A stretch of 47,351 nucleotides of DNA from Prochlorococcus sp. AG-347-M23 (GCA_003278855.1 QCCU01000012.1:1-47351), one strand, 5' to 3'. Shown: positions 1 to 8,360, numbered from the stretch's first letter. A program made the numbers and translations. The notes: a model not told the origin generated them from the sequence alone.

Positions 1-39
1 GAAATTATAGACGTAGAAGTTGATTCTGATAATAAATAA
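1..39 (+). CDS. C-terminal end of an unidentified protein (partial)
   Basis: Frame 1 reads twelve codons (EIIDVEVDSDNK) and then TAA at 37-39. The short acidic tail looks like a normal protein C-terminus, but the rest of the gene lies outside the window and the product cannot be named. The 134 bases that follow, up to the convergent glutathione peroxidase gene, are AT-rich and hold no further ORF or clear terminator. Confidence 0.45.
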   Translation, partial: EIIDVEVDSDNK

Positions 40-173
40 GATTTAAAATAAATTAAAGAATACTAGAGAAGCTTGGATACAAAAAAATAAAATTTTAAAA
101 TAATTTGCTTATTTTTTAATTAAATAAAAAAATCTTTATTTTTAATATTTTAATTTGAATTTTAAGAAGGTTG

Positions 174-653
174 TTATGAATCTAGAGCTACTTCTATAGC
201 TGCTATTAAGTTTTCGTCAAACGGTTTAACACCTGGCTTGAATCTTGCAATTACTTTACTATCTTTCCCTATCAGAAACTTTTCGAAATTCCATTCAACA
301 TCTCCTTCAGGTTCAACTTTATTAAGGGTTGTGTATGGTTCTGTGGTGTTGCCTTTGGCATGAACTTTTTCATAGATTTCAAACTTAACTCCATATTTTG
401 TTATGCAAAAATCTTTTATTTCTGGAAGAGAGTCGGGTTCTTGTTTTCCGAAATCATTACAAGGGAAAGCAAGTATTCTTAGGCCTTTGCTTGAATATAA
501 ATCATGTAGCTTTTGAAGATCCTCATACTGAGCAGTATTTCCGCAATAACTAGCTACATTAACAACTAAAATTACCTCCCCAGAATATTCACCTAGTTTT
601 ATGGATGATCCGTCTGCGGAAAGAACAGTAGTATTTTGTACGTCGACTTGCAT
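174..653 (-). CDS. glutathione peroxidase family (Cys-type, thioredoxin-fold)
   Basis: The 159-residue protein has the full length and motif order of bacterial glutathione peroxidases. The strand-helix active site is NVASYCGNT with the likely peroxidatic Cys37. It is followed by LAFPCNDFGKQEP, carrying the conserved Gln and a second Cys that in this family often acts as resolving cysteine, and by the WNFEKFL tryptophan/asparagine motif. Members reduce hydrogen peroxide or lipid hydroperoxides, usually with thioredoxin in bacteria. The active site has Asn where most homologues have Phe (CGFT). No signal peptide is present, so it is probably cytosolic. The ATG at 653 fits the family N-terminus. 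It is transcribed away from the divergent gene at 802. Family assignment is firm; the electron donor is inferred. Confidence 0.92.
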   Translation of the reverse strand: MQVDVQNTTVLSADGSSIKLGEYSGEVILVVNVASYCGNTAQYEDLQKLHDLYSSKGLRILAFPCNDFGKQEPDSLPEIKDFCITKYGVKFEIYEKVHAKGNTTEPYTTLNKVEPEGDVEWNFEKFLIGKDSKVIARFKPGVKPFDENLIAAIEVALDS

Positions 654-801
654 GTCTAAAAAAAATCACCCTTTGAAGATAGCATTGTATAGACTTTATT
701 GTGTTTAATTTATATGGTAGTTTTGGTTATTTCTTTCATAAGTTTTAATTTTTCATCTATTTAACCATTTATAATTGTTATGTTTATTAATCAGTTTAAA
801 T

Positions 802-1044
802 TTGGACCCTTTAGACCCACTTACTGAAATTATTAATTCCGGTCAAGGTTTTTCACCTGCAATTGCTTTAGAAAGAATTATTTGGGCAATGATTGGAATC
901 TTTTTTTTAGGAGCAATTTCAAGATCAATAACTAATAGCATTCGAAGTCAAAATTGGTATGGTAAAAATTTTTTATTTAGTTTTTCTAAAGATAAAAAAA
1001 TTAGAGATGATACATCTTCACAACCTTCTGGTGATGAGGAATAA
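802..1044 (+). CDS. small conserved membrane protein, unknown function
   Basis: The frame is open from a TTG at 775, but the TTG at 802 gives a more natural start (MDPLDPLTEIINSG) for an 80-residue protein. It has one hydrophobic segment (IIWAMIGIFFLGAIS) followed by a polar, charged tail ending SQPSGDEE, so it is probably a single-pass membrane protein with a cytosolic C-terminus. It ends 11 bases before purT on the same strand and is likely co-transcribed with it. I do not recognise the family, and no function is proposed. Coding character is supported by sequence composition and tight spacing; the exact start is uncertain. Confidence 0.6.
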   Translation: MDPLDPLTEIINSGQGFSPAIALERIIWAMIGIFFLGAISRSITNSIRSQNWYGKNFLFSFSKDKKIRDDTSSQPSGDEE

Positions 1045-1055
1045 GTTTTATATAT

Positions 1056-2234
1056 ATGAAAGAATCAATTTTTTCTAAAAAGAGAATTTTATTACTTGGT
1101 AGTGGCGAGCTTGGAAAAGAATTAGTAATAGAATCCAAAAGATTAGGATTAGAAGTTATTGCAATTGATCGATATGAAAAAGCTCCTGCAATGCAAGTTG
1201 CTGATTATTCAAGAGTAATTGATATGGGAGATAAAAATATTTTAAAAAGTGTTATAAAAGAATTTAAGCCTGATTATGTTGTCCCAGAAATAGAGGCACT
1301 TTCAATTGAAGCCCTAAAAGAACTCGAGGATGAAGGATTCAATATTGTTCCCAACGCAAGAACTGTAGAAATTACAATGAATAGAGATAAAATTAGAGAC
1401 TTAGCTTCTAAAGATTTAAAAATTAAAACTGCAAAGTTTGATTATATTTTTGAATTTGATGATTTAGAAAAAAAAGCAGATGAAATTGGATTCCCACTTT
1501 TACTTAAACCTTTAATGAGCTCTTCAGGAAAAGGGCAGAGTTTGGTTGAAACAAAAAATGATTTACAAAATGCTTGGAATCAGGCACAAGCAAATTCAAG
1601 AGGAAAGGTTAAAGGTGTAATTATTGAAGAATTTATTAATTTTGATTTTGAGTTTACTCTTTTAACTGTAAGAACAGAAAATGGTGAAAATATTTTTTGT
1701 TTACCGATTGGACATCTGCAATCTAATGGAGACTATCAATGTAGTTGGCAACCTTTAGAGATCAAGGAATCCTTAATTATTGAAGCTAAGAGAATGACAA
1801 GTAGAATATTAAATAACCTTAATGGAGCTGGATTATACGGAGTAGAATTTTTTATAAGAGGAAGTGAGGTTATATTTTCAGAATTATCTCCAAGACCACA
1901 CGACACTGGTATGGTTACATTAGTTAGTCAAAATATTAATGAATTTGAATTACATTTAAGGGCTTTTTTAAATTTACCAATACCGCGTATAGATCTAATA
2001 GAGCCCTCTGCAACCAGAGTTATACTTTCTAATCAAGAGTATCCTAATCCTATTTATGAGGGTCTTAATGAAGCATTAGAATTTGAAAAGACTAAAGTAC
2101 TATTATTTGGTAAACCAACTTCAAGAAAAGGCAGAAGAATGGGTGTTGTTCTCTCATCAAATTCTGACATTAATTTGGCTAGAAAAAATGCAGATGAAGC
2201 TGCTCGTAAAATAAAAGTCATAGCAAAATATTAA
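1056..2234 (+). CDS. purT: formate-dependent phosphoribosylglycinamide formyltransferase
   Basis: PurT makes formyl-GAR from GAR, formate and ATP, replacing folate-dependent PurN at step three of purine synthesis. The protein is 392 residues, the same length as E. coli PurT, and colinear with it. It has an N-terminal nucleotide-binding fold (LLLGSGELGKELVIE, residues 10-24), a central ATP-grasp domain with the GIVK-type region LLLKPLMSSSGKGQS, and the metal-binding acidic motif VIFSELSPRPHDTGM. The C-terminal part carries FGKPTSRKGRRMGVVL, typical of the family. It is cytosolic. The ATG at 1056 is the first in frame and lies directly behind the small gene at 802-1044. Nothing is missing or frameshifted. 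Confidence 0.97.
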   Translation: MKESIFSKKRILLLGSGELGKELVIESKRLGLEVIAIDRYEKAPAMQVADYSRVIDMGDKNILKSVIKEFKPDYVVPEIEALSIEALKELEDEGFNIVPNARTVEITMNRDKIRDLASKDLKIKTAKFDYIFEFDDLEKKADEIGFPLLLKPLMSSSGKGQSLVETKNDLQNAWNQAQANSRGKVKGVIIEEFINFDFEFTLLTVRTENGENIFCLPIGHLQSNGDYQCSWQPLEIKESLIIEAKRMTSRILNNLNGAGLYGVEFFIRGSEVIFSELSPRPHDTGMVTLVSQNINEFELHLRAFLNLPIPRIDLIEPSATRVILSNQEYPNPIYEGLNEALEFEKTKVLLFGKPTSRKGRRMGVVLSSNSDINLARKNADEAARKIKVIAKY

Positions 2235-2320
2235 ATAAAAATAACGAAAAAATTACTTATTTCCTTTGTTTTTGTTCTCTGTTTCTTTGGGTATTATTTG
2301 GTTATCTAATATCTTTCTTA

Positions 2321-2521
2321 ATGATAGAAAATTATAAAGGTTGGGATATAACTTTAAATTGGGATAATAAAGATTATCTTGAGTGGAATACTACTAAAAG
2401 TAAATTTATTAATCAAAAGGAAAAATGGATTGGTGTTAACTTAAATGGTGAAAAAATCTATGGTTCTTCTCTAAAAGAAATTAGGCATATTATTGATTAT
2501 CCTAGTTTGCATGCAAACTAG
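2321..2521 (+). CDS. small hypothetical protein (66 aa)
   Basis: This 66-residue soluble protein is rich in aromatic residues, with six tryptophans (for example KGWDITLNWDNKDYLEW). It has no membrane segment and no motif I recognise. The pattern of short strands separated by Asn/Asp/Gly turns suggests a small beta-rich fold, but that is inference. It lies 86 bases after purT on the same strand and stops just before the opposite-strand gene at 2536-2697. The ATG at 2321 is used because nothing upstream in frame is better. Confidence 0.55.
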   Translation: MIENYKGWDITLNWDNKDYLEWNTTKSKFINQKEKWIGVNLNGEKIYGSSLKEIRHIIDYPSLHAN

Positions 2522-2535
2522 GATAAAAGATTTTT

Positions 2536-2697
2536 TTAATTATCCTGATTATTTTCATTATCTTCAATTAGTTCATTAGCAAGTTTTCTTAAATCTCCCT
2601 TAATCGAGACCCATGTAAAGGCGATTATAAAAATTGAAGCAGATATTGCAACAGTGATTTTTTCGATAGGGGACATTCCAAGTGCAATAGCAAACAT
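2536..2697 (-). CDS. very small membrane protein (53 aa)
   Basis: On the minus strand an ATG at 2697 opens a 53-codon frame ending TAA at 2536-2538. The product starts MFAIALGMSPIEKITVAI, has one long hydrophobic segment (VAISASIFIIAFTWVSI), then a charged stretch KGDLRKLANELIEDNEN. This layout, with a hydrophobic helix and an amphipathic charged tail, is typical of short single-pass membrane proteins in cyanobacteria. A second start at Met8 (MSPIEKIT) would give a 46-residue form. No clear Shine-Dalgarno is visible. The function is unknown; the gene fills an otherwise empty 340-base gap between two plus-strand genes. Confidence 0.6.
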   Translation of the reverse strand: MFAIALGMSPIEKITVAISASIFIIAFTWVSIKGDLRKLANELIEDNENNQDN

Positions 2698-2862
2698 TTC
2701 AAACAAAATACTAATCTTTAATTATATTGAATTTTTTTAAATACTTAGAATCAATTTTTTTTTTGCAATGAAATTTAATTAATCAAAATATAATAAATAA
2801 AATTTAAATTACTTATTTTATTTATTGTTTCTGATTTCAATTTTATTCAGTAAGATTAAATT

Positions 2863-3084
2863 ATGGAAAAAAAAAAGTGCCCCCAATGTAAAAATTTAAT
2901 TTTAAAAACTTCCCCAACATGTTTATATTGTGGTAGACCTAATAAATTTATAACTAAGGAATACGTAAATAAAAAGTGGAATAAAGACTATAATAAAAAT
3001 GTATTTGATTATATTTTTATTAATAAGTATATTGTATTTATTGTATTATTAATATTTACAATCGTTATTATTAAATTGAGTTAA
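2863..3084 (+). CDS. zinc-ribbon membrane protein (73 aa)
   Basis: The N-terminus holds two CxxC knuckles, KKCPQC at about residues 5-9 and CLYCG at about 20-24. They are spaced as in the zinc-ribbon family that begins many small bacterial membrane proteins. A linker of roughly 25 charged and aromatic residues follows, then one C-terminal hydrophobic segment (YIVFIVLLIFTIVIIKLS). It is probably tail-anchored with the zinc ribbon in the cytosol. No partner is evident; it sits convergent to pepN with a 14-base gap. The function is unknown. A start at 2863 (ATG followed by a run of Lys codons) is the only sensible one. Confidence 0.65.
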   Translation: MEKKKCPQCKNLILKTSPTCLYCGRPNKFITKEYVNKKWNKDYNKNVFDYIFINKYIVFIVLLIFTIVIIKLS

Positions 3085-3098
3085 ATATCATCAAAAGA

Positions 3099-5705
3099 TT
3101 ACTCTATTATTGCATCTAAAACTTCTTTAGTATTTTTTGATAGTTTATTCTTTTTAATCTGCTTTATTGTTTCTATCATATTACTTTTGTAAGGTTCTGA
3201 ATAATAATTATATCTACTAAATACTTTCACAAATCGGGAAATTACTATTGGATTTAATTTATCAAATTCAATTATCTTTTTTGCTATATATTTATAACCA
3301 GAACCATTAAATGCATGAAAAGTACTATTTCTTGTTACGAATGTATTTAATATAGCTCTTAAAGTGTTTGGTGATTTCGAATCAAAAAACTTATTTTCAA
3401 ATAATTTTTCTATACCGCTAGTTTTATCATCAGTTTCTATAGCTGCATTGAATGAAAACCAACTATCCAAAACGACACTATTATTTTTCCATTTATTGAA
3501 GAATATATTTGAAATAATTTTTCTTTCAGGACAATTAATTCTACTGAAAGAATTCAATGCAGCTTTTGCTAGCGTCATCGAATTACTATCGACATAATTA
3601 ATTATTTTGCCTCTAATTTCCCTATCATCACAGCGTAAGAGTAGTTTCCAAATAGTTTCGATTAGTTTTCTTTCATTTTTACCTTCTGGCCAAACTTTAT
3701 CTAGATTTTTCTCTATTTCTTGGAGCTTAAAATGTAATTCTTCTTTTAATTTGGTACCGAATAAATGATTTATTTTGTCAATAGTTTTATATATCTTTAA
3801 AGGGTCTATATTTTCTATCTCCGATTCAATTTCAGCAAATGTCGGAATACTTAGTAATTCTGATAAAAGGGATAAATTAATATCTTTATTTTTTATGAAT
3901 GATATTAAGGTGCTTATTAATTTATTTTCAATTTTATGATCTGGTGTTTCATCTAATCTGCATAAAATAATTTTTTTATAAAATTCTTTTACAGTATTAG
4001 ATAGTGTAAAAAAATCTTTTTCATATTTTAAGATTAAAAATTTTTCATCCAAGGTAGTGTCTGATTCCCACTCAACAGGTGAAGAGAATTCGCGAAAATA
4101 CGTTACTAAAGGAATTTGGATGTGAGATCTTACATTCCTAAAAATGAATTCTTGTTTTTTTGTTTTTAAAACAACTGTTTTTTTTATCGTTTTATTATCA
4201 CTGCAAAATATAGCCAGATTTATAGGAATTATTAGAGGTAAATCATTATATGGGTTCTTCTTTATTGGATTACTTTGTGAGGCTTCAATTGTAAGTTTTT
4301 CGCCTGTTTGATCCCAGATTCTCTTGAATTTAATTTTTGGGGTCCCATTTTGCTTGTACCAGATTTTAAACTTTTCAGGATCTATTTCCTTATTGTGCTC
4401 AAGAATTTTATCGACAAATTGGTCTATTGTTGCGGCCTTTCCATCATATGTTGAGATGTAATTACTAAATCCTTTATAGAAATTTTCATCGTTTACAAGC
4501 TTATTAAGCATTCTAATTATTTCGGCTCCTTTCTCGTAAATAGTGGTCGTATAGAAATTGTCTATTTCTTGATATTTTTCAGGCATTACAGGATGTGATG
4601 TTGGACCAGAATCCTCTCTAAATTGATTTTTTCTAAGAAATGTCGCATCATCAAGTCTCTTGATTTCCCGATTATGAACGTCTGCAGTGAATTGTTGATC
4701 TCTGAATACTGTTAAACCCTCTTTTAGAGATAGTTGAAACCAATCCCTACAAGTCACTCTATTCCCCGTCCAATTATGGAAGTATTCATGGGCGATTACA
4801 CCCTCTATTCTTTCTAATTCTTCATCAGTTGTTGTTTCAGAATTAGCGAGTATTAGTTTTGAGTTGAATATATTGAGACTTTTATTTTCCATTGCTCCCA
4901 TATTAAAGTGTCTGACTGCAACAATATTGAACAATGACAAATCGTATTCAAGTTTATATTTATCCTCGTCCCACTTCATAGATTTCTGTAAAGAACTTAT
5001 TGCATGTTGAACATATTTTTCATCGCCATACTCAACGTAAATATTTATTTTTACCTTTTTATTCGATTTTGTTATGAAATTGTCTTTTACACAATTAAGT
5101 TTCCCCGCTACCAATGCAAATAGATATGAGGGTTTCGGATATGGGTCTTCCCAAATTATTTCATGTCGATTATTTGCAAGATTATTTTCTTTTACGACGT
5201 TACCATTTGAAAGTAAGACAGGGTAATCATTCTTGTCTGCCTCAATTCTCACGGTATATTTGCTTAGAATATCAGGCCTATCAGAGTGAAAACTTATTCT
5301 TCTAAATCCCTCCGCCTCACATTGCGTAGTGATAATACCATTGCTCTCATACATTCCTAAAAGGGATGTATTTTCCTTCGGTTTAATTATTCCTTCTATT
5401 TTCAATAAAAAATTATCTTTGTTTATATTTTCAATTTTTAATTTATTTTTTTGCTGTTTGTAGTATTCCTTTCCCAGTAGTGTGTCATCTATAAATATTT
5501 TTTTTATTAATATATCCGTACCATCAAGAATTAGATTTCTGGTATTCTTATTTTTTTTTACCAATTTTAGTTTGGTCGTAACATTTACAGCATTTTTCTT
5601 AATTACGAAGTCCAAAAAGATTTTTGGGATTTCATAATCAAAAACTTTGTAATCTTCAAGTTTTACATATCTTGAAATATTATTTTGTTTTTTTGGATTG
5701 TTCAT
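3099..5705 (-). CDS. pepN: aminopeptidase N (M1 family zinc metallopeptidase)
   Basis: This 868-residue protein is the gammaproteobacterial/cyanobacterial PepN type. It has an N-terminal beta domain, then the substrate-recognition motif GAMEN at 270-274 and the zinc site HEYFH at 306-310 with the third ligand Glu329 (HExxH-x18-E, here H306, H310, E329). The C-terminal part is a helical domain that closes the active-site chamber. It removes N-terminal residues from peptides in the cytosol and supports protein turnover. Length matches E. coli PepN (870). The ATG at 5705 begins MNNPKKQNNISRYVKLEDY, matching the family pattern in which a YxxxDY stretch precedes the first strand. The gene stands alone on its strand apart from the lipid-exported-looking gene upstream. 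Confidence 0.96.
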   Translation of the reverse strand: MNNPKKQNNISRYVKLEDYKVFDYEIPKIFLDFVIKKNAVNVTTKLKLVKKNKNTRNLILDGTDILIKKIFIDDTLLGKEYYKQQKNKLKIENINKDNFLLKIEGIIKPKENTSLLGMYESNGIITTQCEAEGFRRISFHSDRPDILSKYTVRIEADKNDYPVLLSNGNVVKENNLANNRHEIIWEDPYPKPSYLFALVAGKLNCVKDNFITKSNKKVKINIYVEYGDEKYVQHAISSLQKSMKWDEDKYKLEYDLSLFNIVAVRHFNMGAMENKSLNIFNSKLILANSETTTDEELERIEGVIAHEYFHNWTGNRVTCRDWFQLSLKEGLTVFRDQQFTADVHNREIKRLDDATFLRKNQFREDSGPTSHPVMPEKYQEIDNFYTTTIYEKGAEIIRMLNKLVNDENFYKGFSNYISTYDGKAATIDQFVDKILEHNKEIDPEKFKIWYKQNGTPKIKFKRIWDQTGEKLTIEASQSNPIKKNPYNDLPLIIPINLAIFCSDNKTIKKTVVLKTKKQEFIFRNVRSHIQIPLVTYFREFSSPVEWESDTTLDEKFLILKYEKDFFTLSNTVKEFYKKIILCRLDETPDHKIENKLISTLISFIKNKDINLSLLSELLSIPTFAEIESEIENIDPLKIYKTIDKINHLFGTKLKEELHFKLQEIEKNLDKVWPEGKNERKLIETIWKLLLRCDDREIRGKIINYVDSNSMTLAKAALNSFSRINCPERKIISNIFFNKWKNNSVVLDSWFSFNAAIETDDKTSGIEKLFENKFFDSKSPNTLRAILNTFVTRNSTFHAFNGSGYKYIAKKIIEFDKLNPIVISRFVKVFSRYNYYSEPYKSNMIETIKQIKKNKLSKNTKEVLDAIIE

Positions 5706-5755
5706 ATTTACAAAGAAGTTCAGAAGTTAAAAAATTTAGAATACTTATTTTGAAA

Positions 5756-6121
5756 TTATAAGTTTGGCTTATTATCTTCTGTTTCACAAAAATGTGTTTT
5801 AATCTCACCAGAAGGTAGAAGTTCGTATAAAGAAGGATTATTAATATCAGGTGATCCGTCCTTATTAAATTGATACCTCCAGTCCCATTTTTTATCTGTA
5901 AACGAAATATAATCTTTTCTTAGAGAATATGGAAGCATAAGCTTTTTTTTATTCCAATTAATATTTATAAATGCTCCTGGCTTTAACTCAGATATCTTTT
6001 CTACTATGGAAAAGTCACCATTAATATTATTTCGCATCACAAGATTAAGCTTTGAATTTTCACATACATAGCCACTATTTAAAGCTAATAAAAGTATTGA
6101 GGTAATAAAAAATGAATGAAT
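5756..6121 (-). CDS. putative exported protein with apparent ATT start codon
   Basis: The only conventional start in this frame (GTG at 6038-6040) gives a 94-residue soluble protein. The same frame stays open 27 codons further upstream and encodes a typical signal peptide, HSFFITSILLLALNSGYVCENS, preceded by ATT at 6119-6121. There is no ATG, GTG or TTG between the in-frame stop at 6137-6139 and residue 28. A perfect AAGGAG Shine-Dalgarno lies 9 bases upstream of the ATT. The full product would be 121 residues, with a mature part rich in Trp, Tyr and Asn (KKWDWRYQF) and probably periplasmic. I do not recognise the family. The gene is likely real; use of ATT is inferred, and a sequencing error or variant replacing a normal start cannot be excluded. 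Confidence 0.6.
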   Translation of the reverse strand: MHSFFITSILLLALNSGYVCENSKLNLVMRNNINGDFSIVEKISELKPGAFININWNKKKLMLPYSLRKDYISFTDKKWDWRYQFNKDGSPDINNPSLYELLPSGEIKTHFCETEDNKPNL

Positions 6122-6130
6122 TTTTTTGAG

Positions 6131-6136
6131 CTCCTT
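6131..6136 (-). promoter_or_regulatory. Shine-Dalgarno AAGGAG that decides the start of the gene at 5756-6121
   Basis: Read on the minus strand, the bases are AAGGAG, a perfect anti-16S match. It sits 9 bases before ATT at 6121 and inside the first codons after an in-frame stop. It is about 90 bases away from the first conventional start (GTG 6040), so it supports initiation at the ATT. Confidence 0.6.
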
Positions 6137-6193
6137 TTAAAGTAGATTTACTTTCAAGCTAAATGACTTAATTAAAGATCTATTTGGATTGAT

Positions 6194-6910
6194 TTAAATC
6201 ATAATAGATTGCATACTTTTTAGATCTACAAGATTACAATTTAAAGCCTCTTCGTAATCCTGAACTGAAATAAAATTATTTAAAAAACCTGAATATTTTG
6301 CATCTCCGCCTATAGTGCTTGAAAGTATATATTTTGGATTGAATTTGTTAATCAATTTAGGGATTACATCCGCACCTTTTACAAAAGAACCAACTAGGGG
6401 TAATTCTAAATTTTTTGTAGGAGTAATGACTGCATCAAGACTTTGCTTTTTTAAATTTTCATCAAGATATCCATGGGGTTCTATATAAAAACCATTATTT
6501 TGATCGTCTTTAACAATATATCCGTTTTCTATTTGTGGTACTGGAGCCCCAGCAGTTGCTTCAAAACTTAAATTAACAAGATTTGTCTTTTCAGTTGGCT
6601 TAAGCATTTTAATTGAACTAAAACCAATTTTTTTTAATGTTTCAACAGCACTTTTAGGGCAAATTATAGGAATATCCTTTCTGAACATTTCTAATGTTTG
6701 AACATGACAGTGGTCAGGTAATCCTTGGGTTAACAAAACAATATCTATTTTTTTATCTATTGAAATTTCTTCTTCTAATGATCCTTTAAAAAACCACTCA
6801 CCTGGAGGAAATATTAAATCTCCTTTGAGCCAAGGATCAATAATTAAATTGGTTTTTTTAAATTTTATAAGCCAACCATTTGAACCAAGGTAGGTCGCTT
6901 CAAAAGTCAT
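6194..6910 (-). CDS. metallo-beta-lactamase-fold protein with degenerate metal motif
   Basis: The 238-residue protein opens with MTFEATYLGSNGWLIK and LIIDPWL, the first strands of a metallo-beta-lactamase (MBL) fold, and then reads LLTQGLPDHCH at residues 59-69. That is the position of the MBL motif HxHxDH, but the first two histidines are Gln62 and Leu64, leaving only Asp66 and His67. This altered form (TQGLxDH) is what I recall for a cyanobacterial/plant subfamily of MBL-like proteins, so it is probably an inherited trait and not a recent mutation. Further family features are the KPTEKTNL and ATAGAPVP regions. Either it binds a single metal or has lost hydrolase activity; the substrate is unknown. 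It is cytosolic, with a clear ATG at 6910. Confidence 0.75.
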   Translation of the reverse strand: MTFEATYLGSNGWLIKFKKTNLIIDPWLKGDLIFPPGEWFFKGSLEEEISIDKKIDIVLLTQGLPDHCHVQTLEMFRKDIPIICPKSAVETLKKIGFSSIKMLKPTEKTNLVNLSFEATAGAPVPQIENGYIVKDDQNNGFYIEPHGYLDENLKKQSLDAVITPTKNLELPLVGSFVKGADVIPKLINKFNPKYILSSTIGGDAKYSGFLNNFISVQDYEEALNCNLVDLKSMQSIMI

Positions 6911-6976
6911 TACAAATTAATTGTTTTATTAAACTATAAGGTAATTTTGGTTTTATCGAGAAATTACTAATTTAGA

Positions 6977-7279
6977 TTAGTTTGCTTCATTTAAGATTTG
7001 AAATGACTTTCTTTTTAGATTAAATATTAAAACTTGATTATCTTTATAACTTATCTCAAAGTTTTCTTTTTCTAGCATTTGTATTGGTATTAGAGCTAAT
7101 CCTCCTGTTCCTGAAAATATAATTGGCATGGTGTTATTTTTAGTCCCATTCATTTTTTGTAAGTCAATAGCTTGAGAAACTATTTTTCTGGCTTTATCAA
7201 ATCCGTAGTCTTCTATTAATTCGGGCCATAAAAAGTTAACTAATTCATATTTCGAAAACTCAATTTGTACTGTTTTCAT
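6977..7279 (-). CDS. conserved hypothetical protein (100 aa)
   Basis: This 100-residue soluble protein begins MKTVQIEFSKYELVNFLWPE and has a mixed helix/strand pattern with a central glycine turn (FSGTGGLALIPIQML). No membrane segment, cysteine pair or catalytic motif is visible. It lies on the minus strand between the MBL-fold gene and the small gene at 7321-7506, with gaps of 66 and 41 bases, so the three may form one transcript. The function is unknown. The ATG at 7279 is the only good start. Confidence 0.65.
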   Translation of the reverse strand: MKTVQIEFSKYELVNFLWPELIEDYGFDKARKIVSQAIDLQKMNGTKNNTMPIIFSGTGGLALIPIQMLEKENFEISYKDNQVLIFNLKRKSFQILNEAN

Positions 7280-7320
7280 TAAAAAATATTTGATATGTAG
7301 TGATTAATTATGATATTTAC

Positions 7321-7506
7321 TTAATTACTATTTTTAAACCTATCCATGACTAGTTGCAACATATCAACTACATCACCATCAGTTAAATTTAAATCCTTCT
7401 TTAAATCATTGCAAGTTAAATTCATTTCAAGTGCCGCTTCAGCCATATGATTAACTTTTTGGTTATCACCGCCCAATGAAATAAAGGGATTGAAGTTTTC
7501 TATCAT
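7321..7506 (-). CDS. small hypothetical protein (61 aa)
   Basis: The 61-residue product is soluble and largely helical. Its C-terminal half (LKKDLNLTDGDVVDMLQLVMDRFK) looks like a short helix-turn-helix-like or capping domain, which is only a pattern impression. It is preceded by a Met/Glu-rich stretch. The gene follows the DCC oxidoreductase gene on the same strand and precedes the 100-residue gene. No function is proposed. Confidence 0.55.
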   Translation of the reverse strand: MIENFNPFISLGGDNQKVNHMAEAALEMNLTCNDLKKDLNLTDGDVVDMLQLVMDRFKNSN

Positions 7507-7613
7507 TTAATACTTGTTGATACCACCTAGTTCTAGCTAAGAAATAATTAATTATCATTTATTGATACAGAAGCTTATAAATATGTTATTTAATATTTAG
7601 AAAGTTTTTATTT

Positions 7614-7994
7614 TTAAACTAAGGATATTGATATACCTTTTGATATTAATGCAAATCTTCTTGCTCTGACTAGTAAAGGAAATATCAAATTTGTTCGTTT
7701 ATTTGATTTAAAGACTCTAGAAAGTAAAAAAAGTAAACTACTTGAGGGATTATTTATCTGTTTGCAAATAGTATTGATCGCATCTGCCCCATGAAAGATC
7801 TCTTCATCTTTCAGGAGAATAGCTCCTTTATCTAGGTCATAACCTTTATCTAGGAGGGATTTAATTAGAGTTAAATTTTTACGACCATCAAGAATTTTAA
7901 TATTATTTAACTTGCTTTTGATCTCAAGGAGCTCAGCAAAATGATTGCAGAATGGACATTCTCCGTCATAAATAAAGGTATAGTTGGAAGTCAT
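7614..7994 (-). CDS. DCC-family thiol-disulfide oxidoreductase (DUF393)
   Basis: The family name comes from a DxxCxxC motif near the N-terminus, seen here as DGECPFC (Asp10, Cys13, Cys16) after a first strand FIYDG. The rest of the 126 residues carries the family's arrangement of short helices and the LKDEEIFHGADAI segment. Members are thioredoxin-fold proteins assumed to exchange thiols with partners, but no substrate is established. A weakly hydrophobic stretch near residues 86-98 (LLFLLSRVF) suggests loose membrane association, as in homologues. The ATG at 7994 is well placed. Family is clear; physiological role is unknown. Confidence 0.85.
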   Translation of the reverse strand: MTSNYTFIYDGECPFCNHFAELLEIKSKLNNIKILDGRKNLTLIKSLLDKGYDLDKGAILLKDEEIFHGADAINTICKQINNPSSSLLFLLSRVFKSNKRTNLIFPLLVRARRFALISKGISISLV

Positions 7995-8196
7995 TAGAAA
8001 AAAACAGTTTTGATGGTCTTAAAGTGCGACAACAAAAAAAGTATTGATTTGATAATAAAACAAATAATAAAAATTTTGTGGATTTTTTATAAAGGGAGTG
8101 TTAAGCGATTCTAATAATTACGAAGAAATGTCTCAATATAGGTATATTTTTCATAAAAATCTGTATGCTAACTCGGAGATATTATGTTTTAAAATC

Positions 8197-8334
8197 ATGA
8201 ATTTATTAGCTTCTTTTGCTTTAGGTGGTTTCAATCCATGGGCAGCAGGCTTTGGAATTGGTTCTTTAGTCCTTTTTGGTCTTGTTGGTCTAGTGGCTGG
8301 TCCAAACTTAAAGAATTTTGACCCTGATGCCTAA
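8197..8334 (+). CDS. small membrane protein (45 aa)
   Basis: The frame is open from a GTG at 8098, but the first 33 codons look non-coding (polar, irregular). The ATG at 8197 starts a clean small membrane protein, MNLLASFALGGFNPWAAGFG, continuing through a glycine-rich hydrophobic helix and ending KNFDPDA. At 45 residues with one or two hydrophobic segments it has the size of small photosystem or NDH subunits, but I cannot match it to one. A GGAG at 8175-8178 is better placed for a two-codon ATG-TTT-TAA mini-frame at 8184 than for this start, which leaves some doubt. A rho-independent terminator follows directly. Confidence 0.6.
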   Translation: MNLLASFALGGFNPWAAGFGIGSLVLFGLVGLVAGPNLKNFDPDA

Positions 8335-8360
8335 ATCATCCTATTTAATATAGATTTTAT

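Noticed and set aside
5114..5305. Plus-strand frame inside pepN
   Set aside because: It is antisense to a conserved part of aminopeptidase N and has no independent support.
8098..8196. 5' extension of the small membrane protein gene from GTG 8098
   Set aside because: The extension is polar and irregular, and the GTG overlaps the GGGAG that would have to serve as its ribosome site. A start at ATG 8197 gives a coherent small membrane protein.
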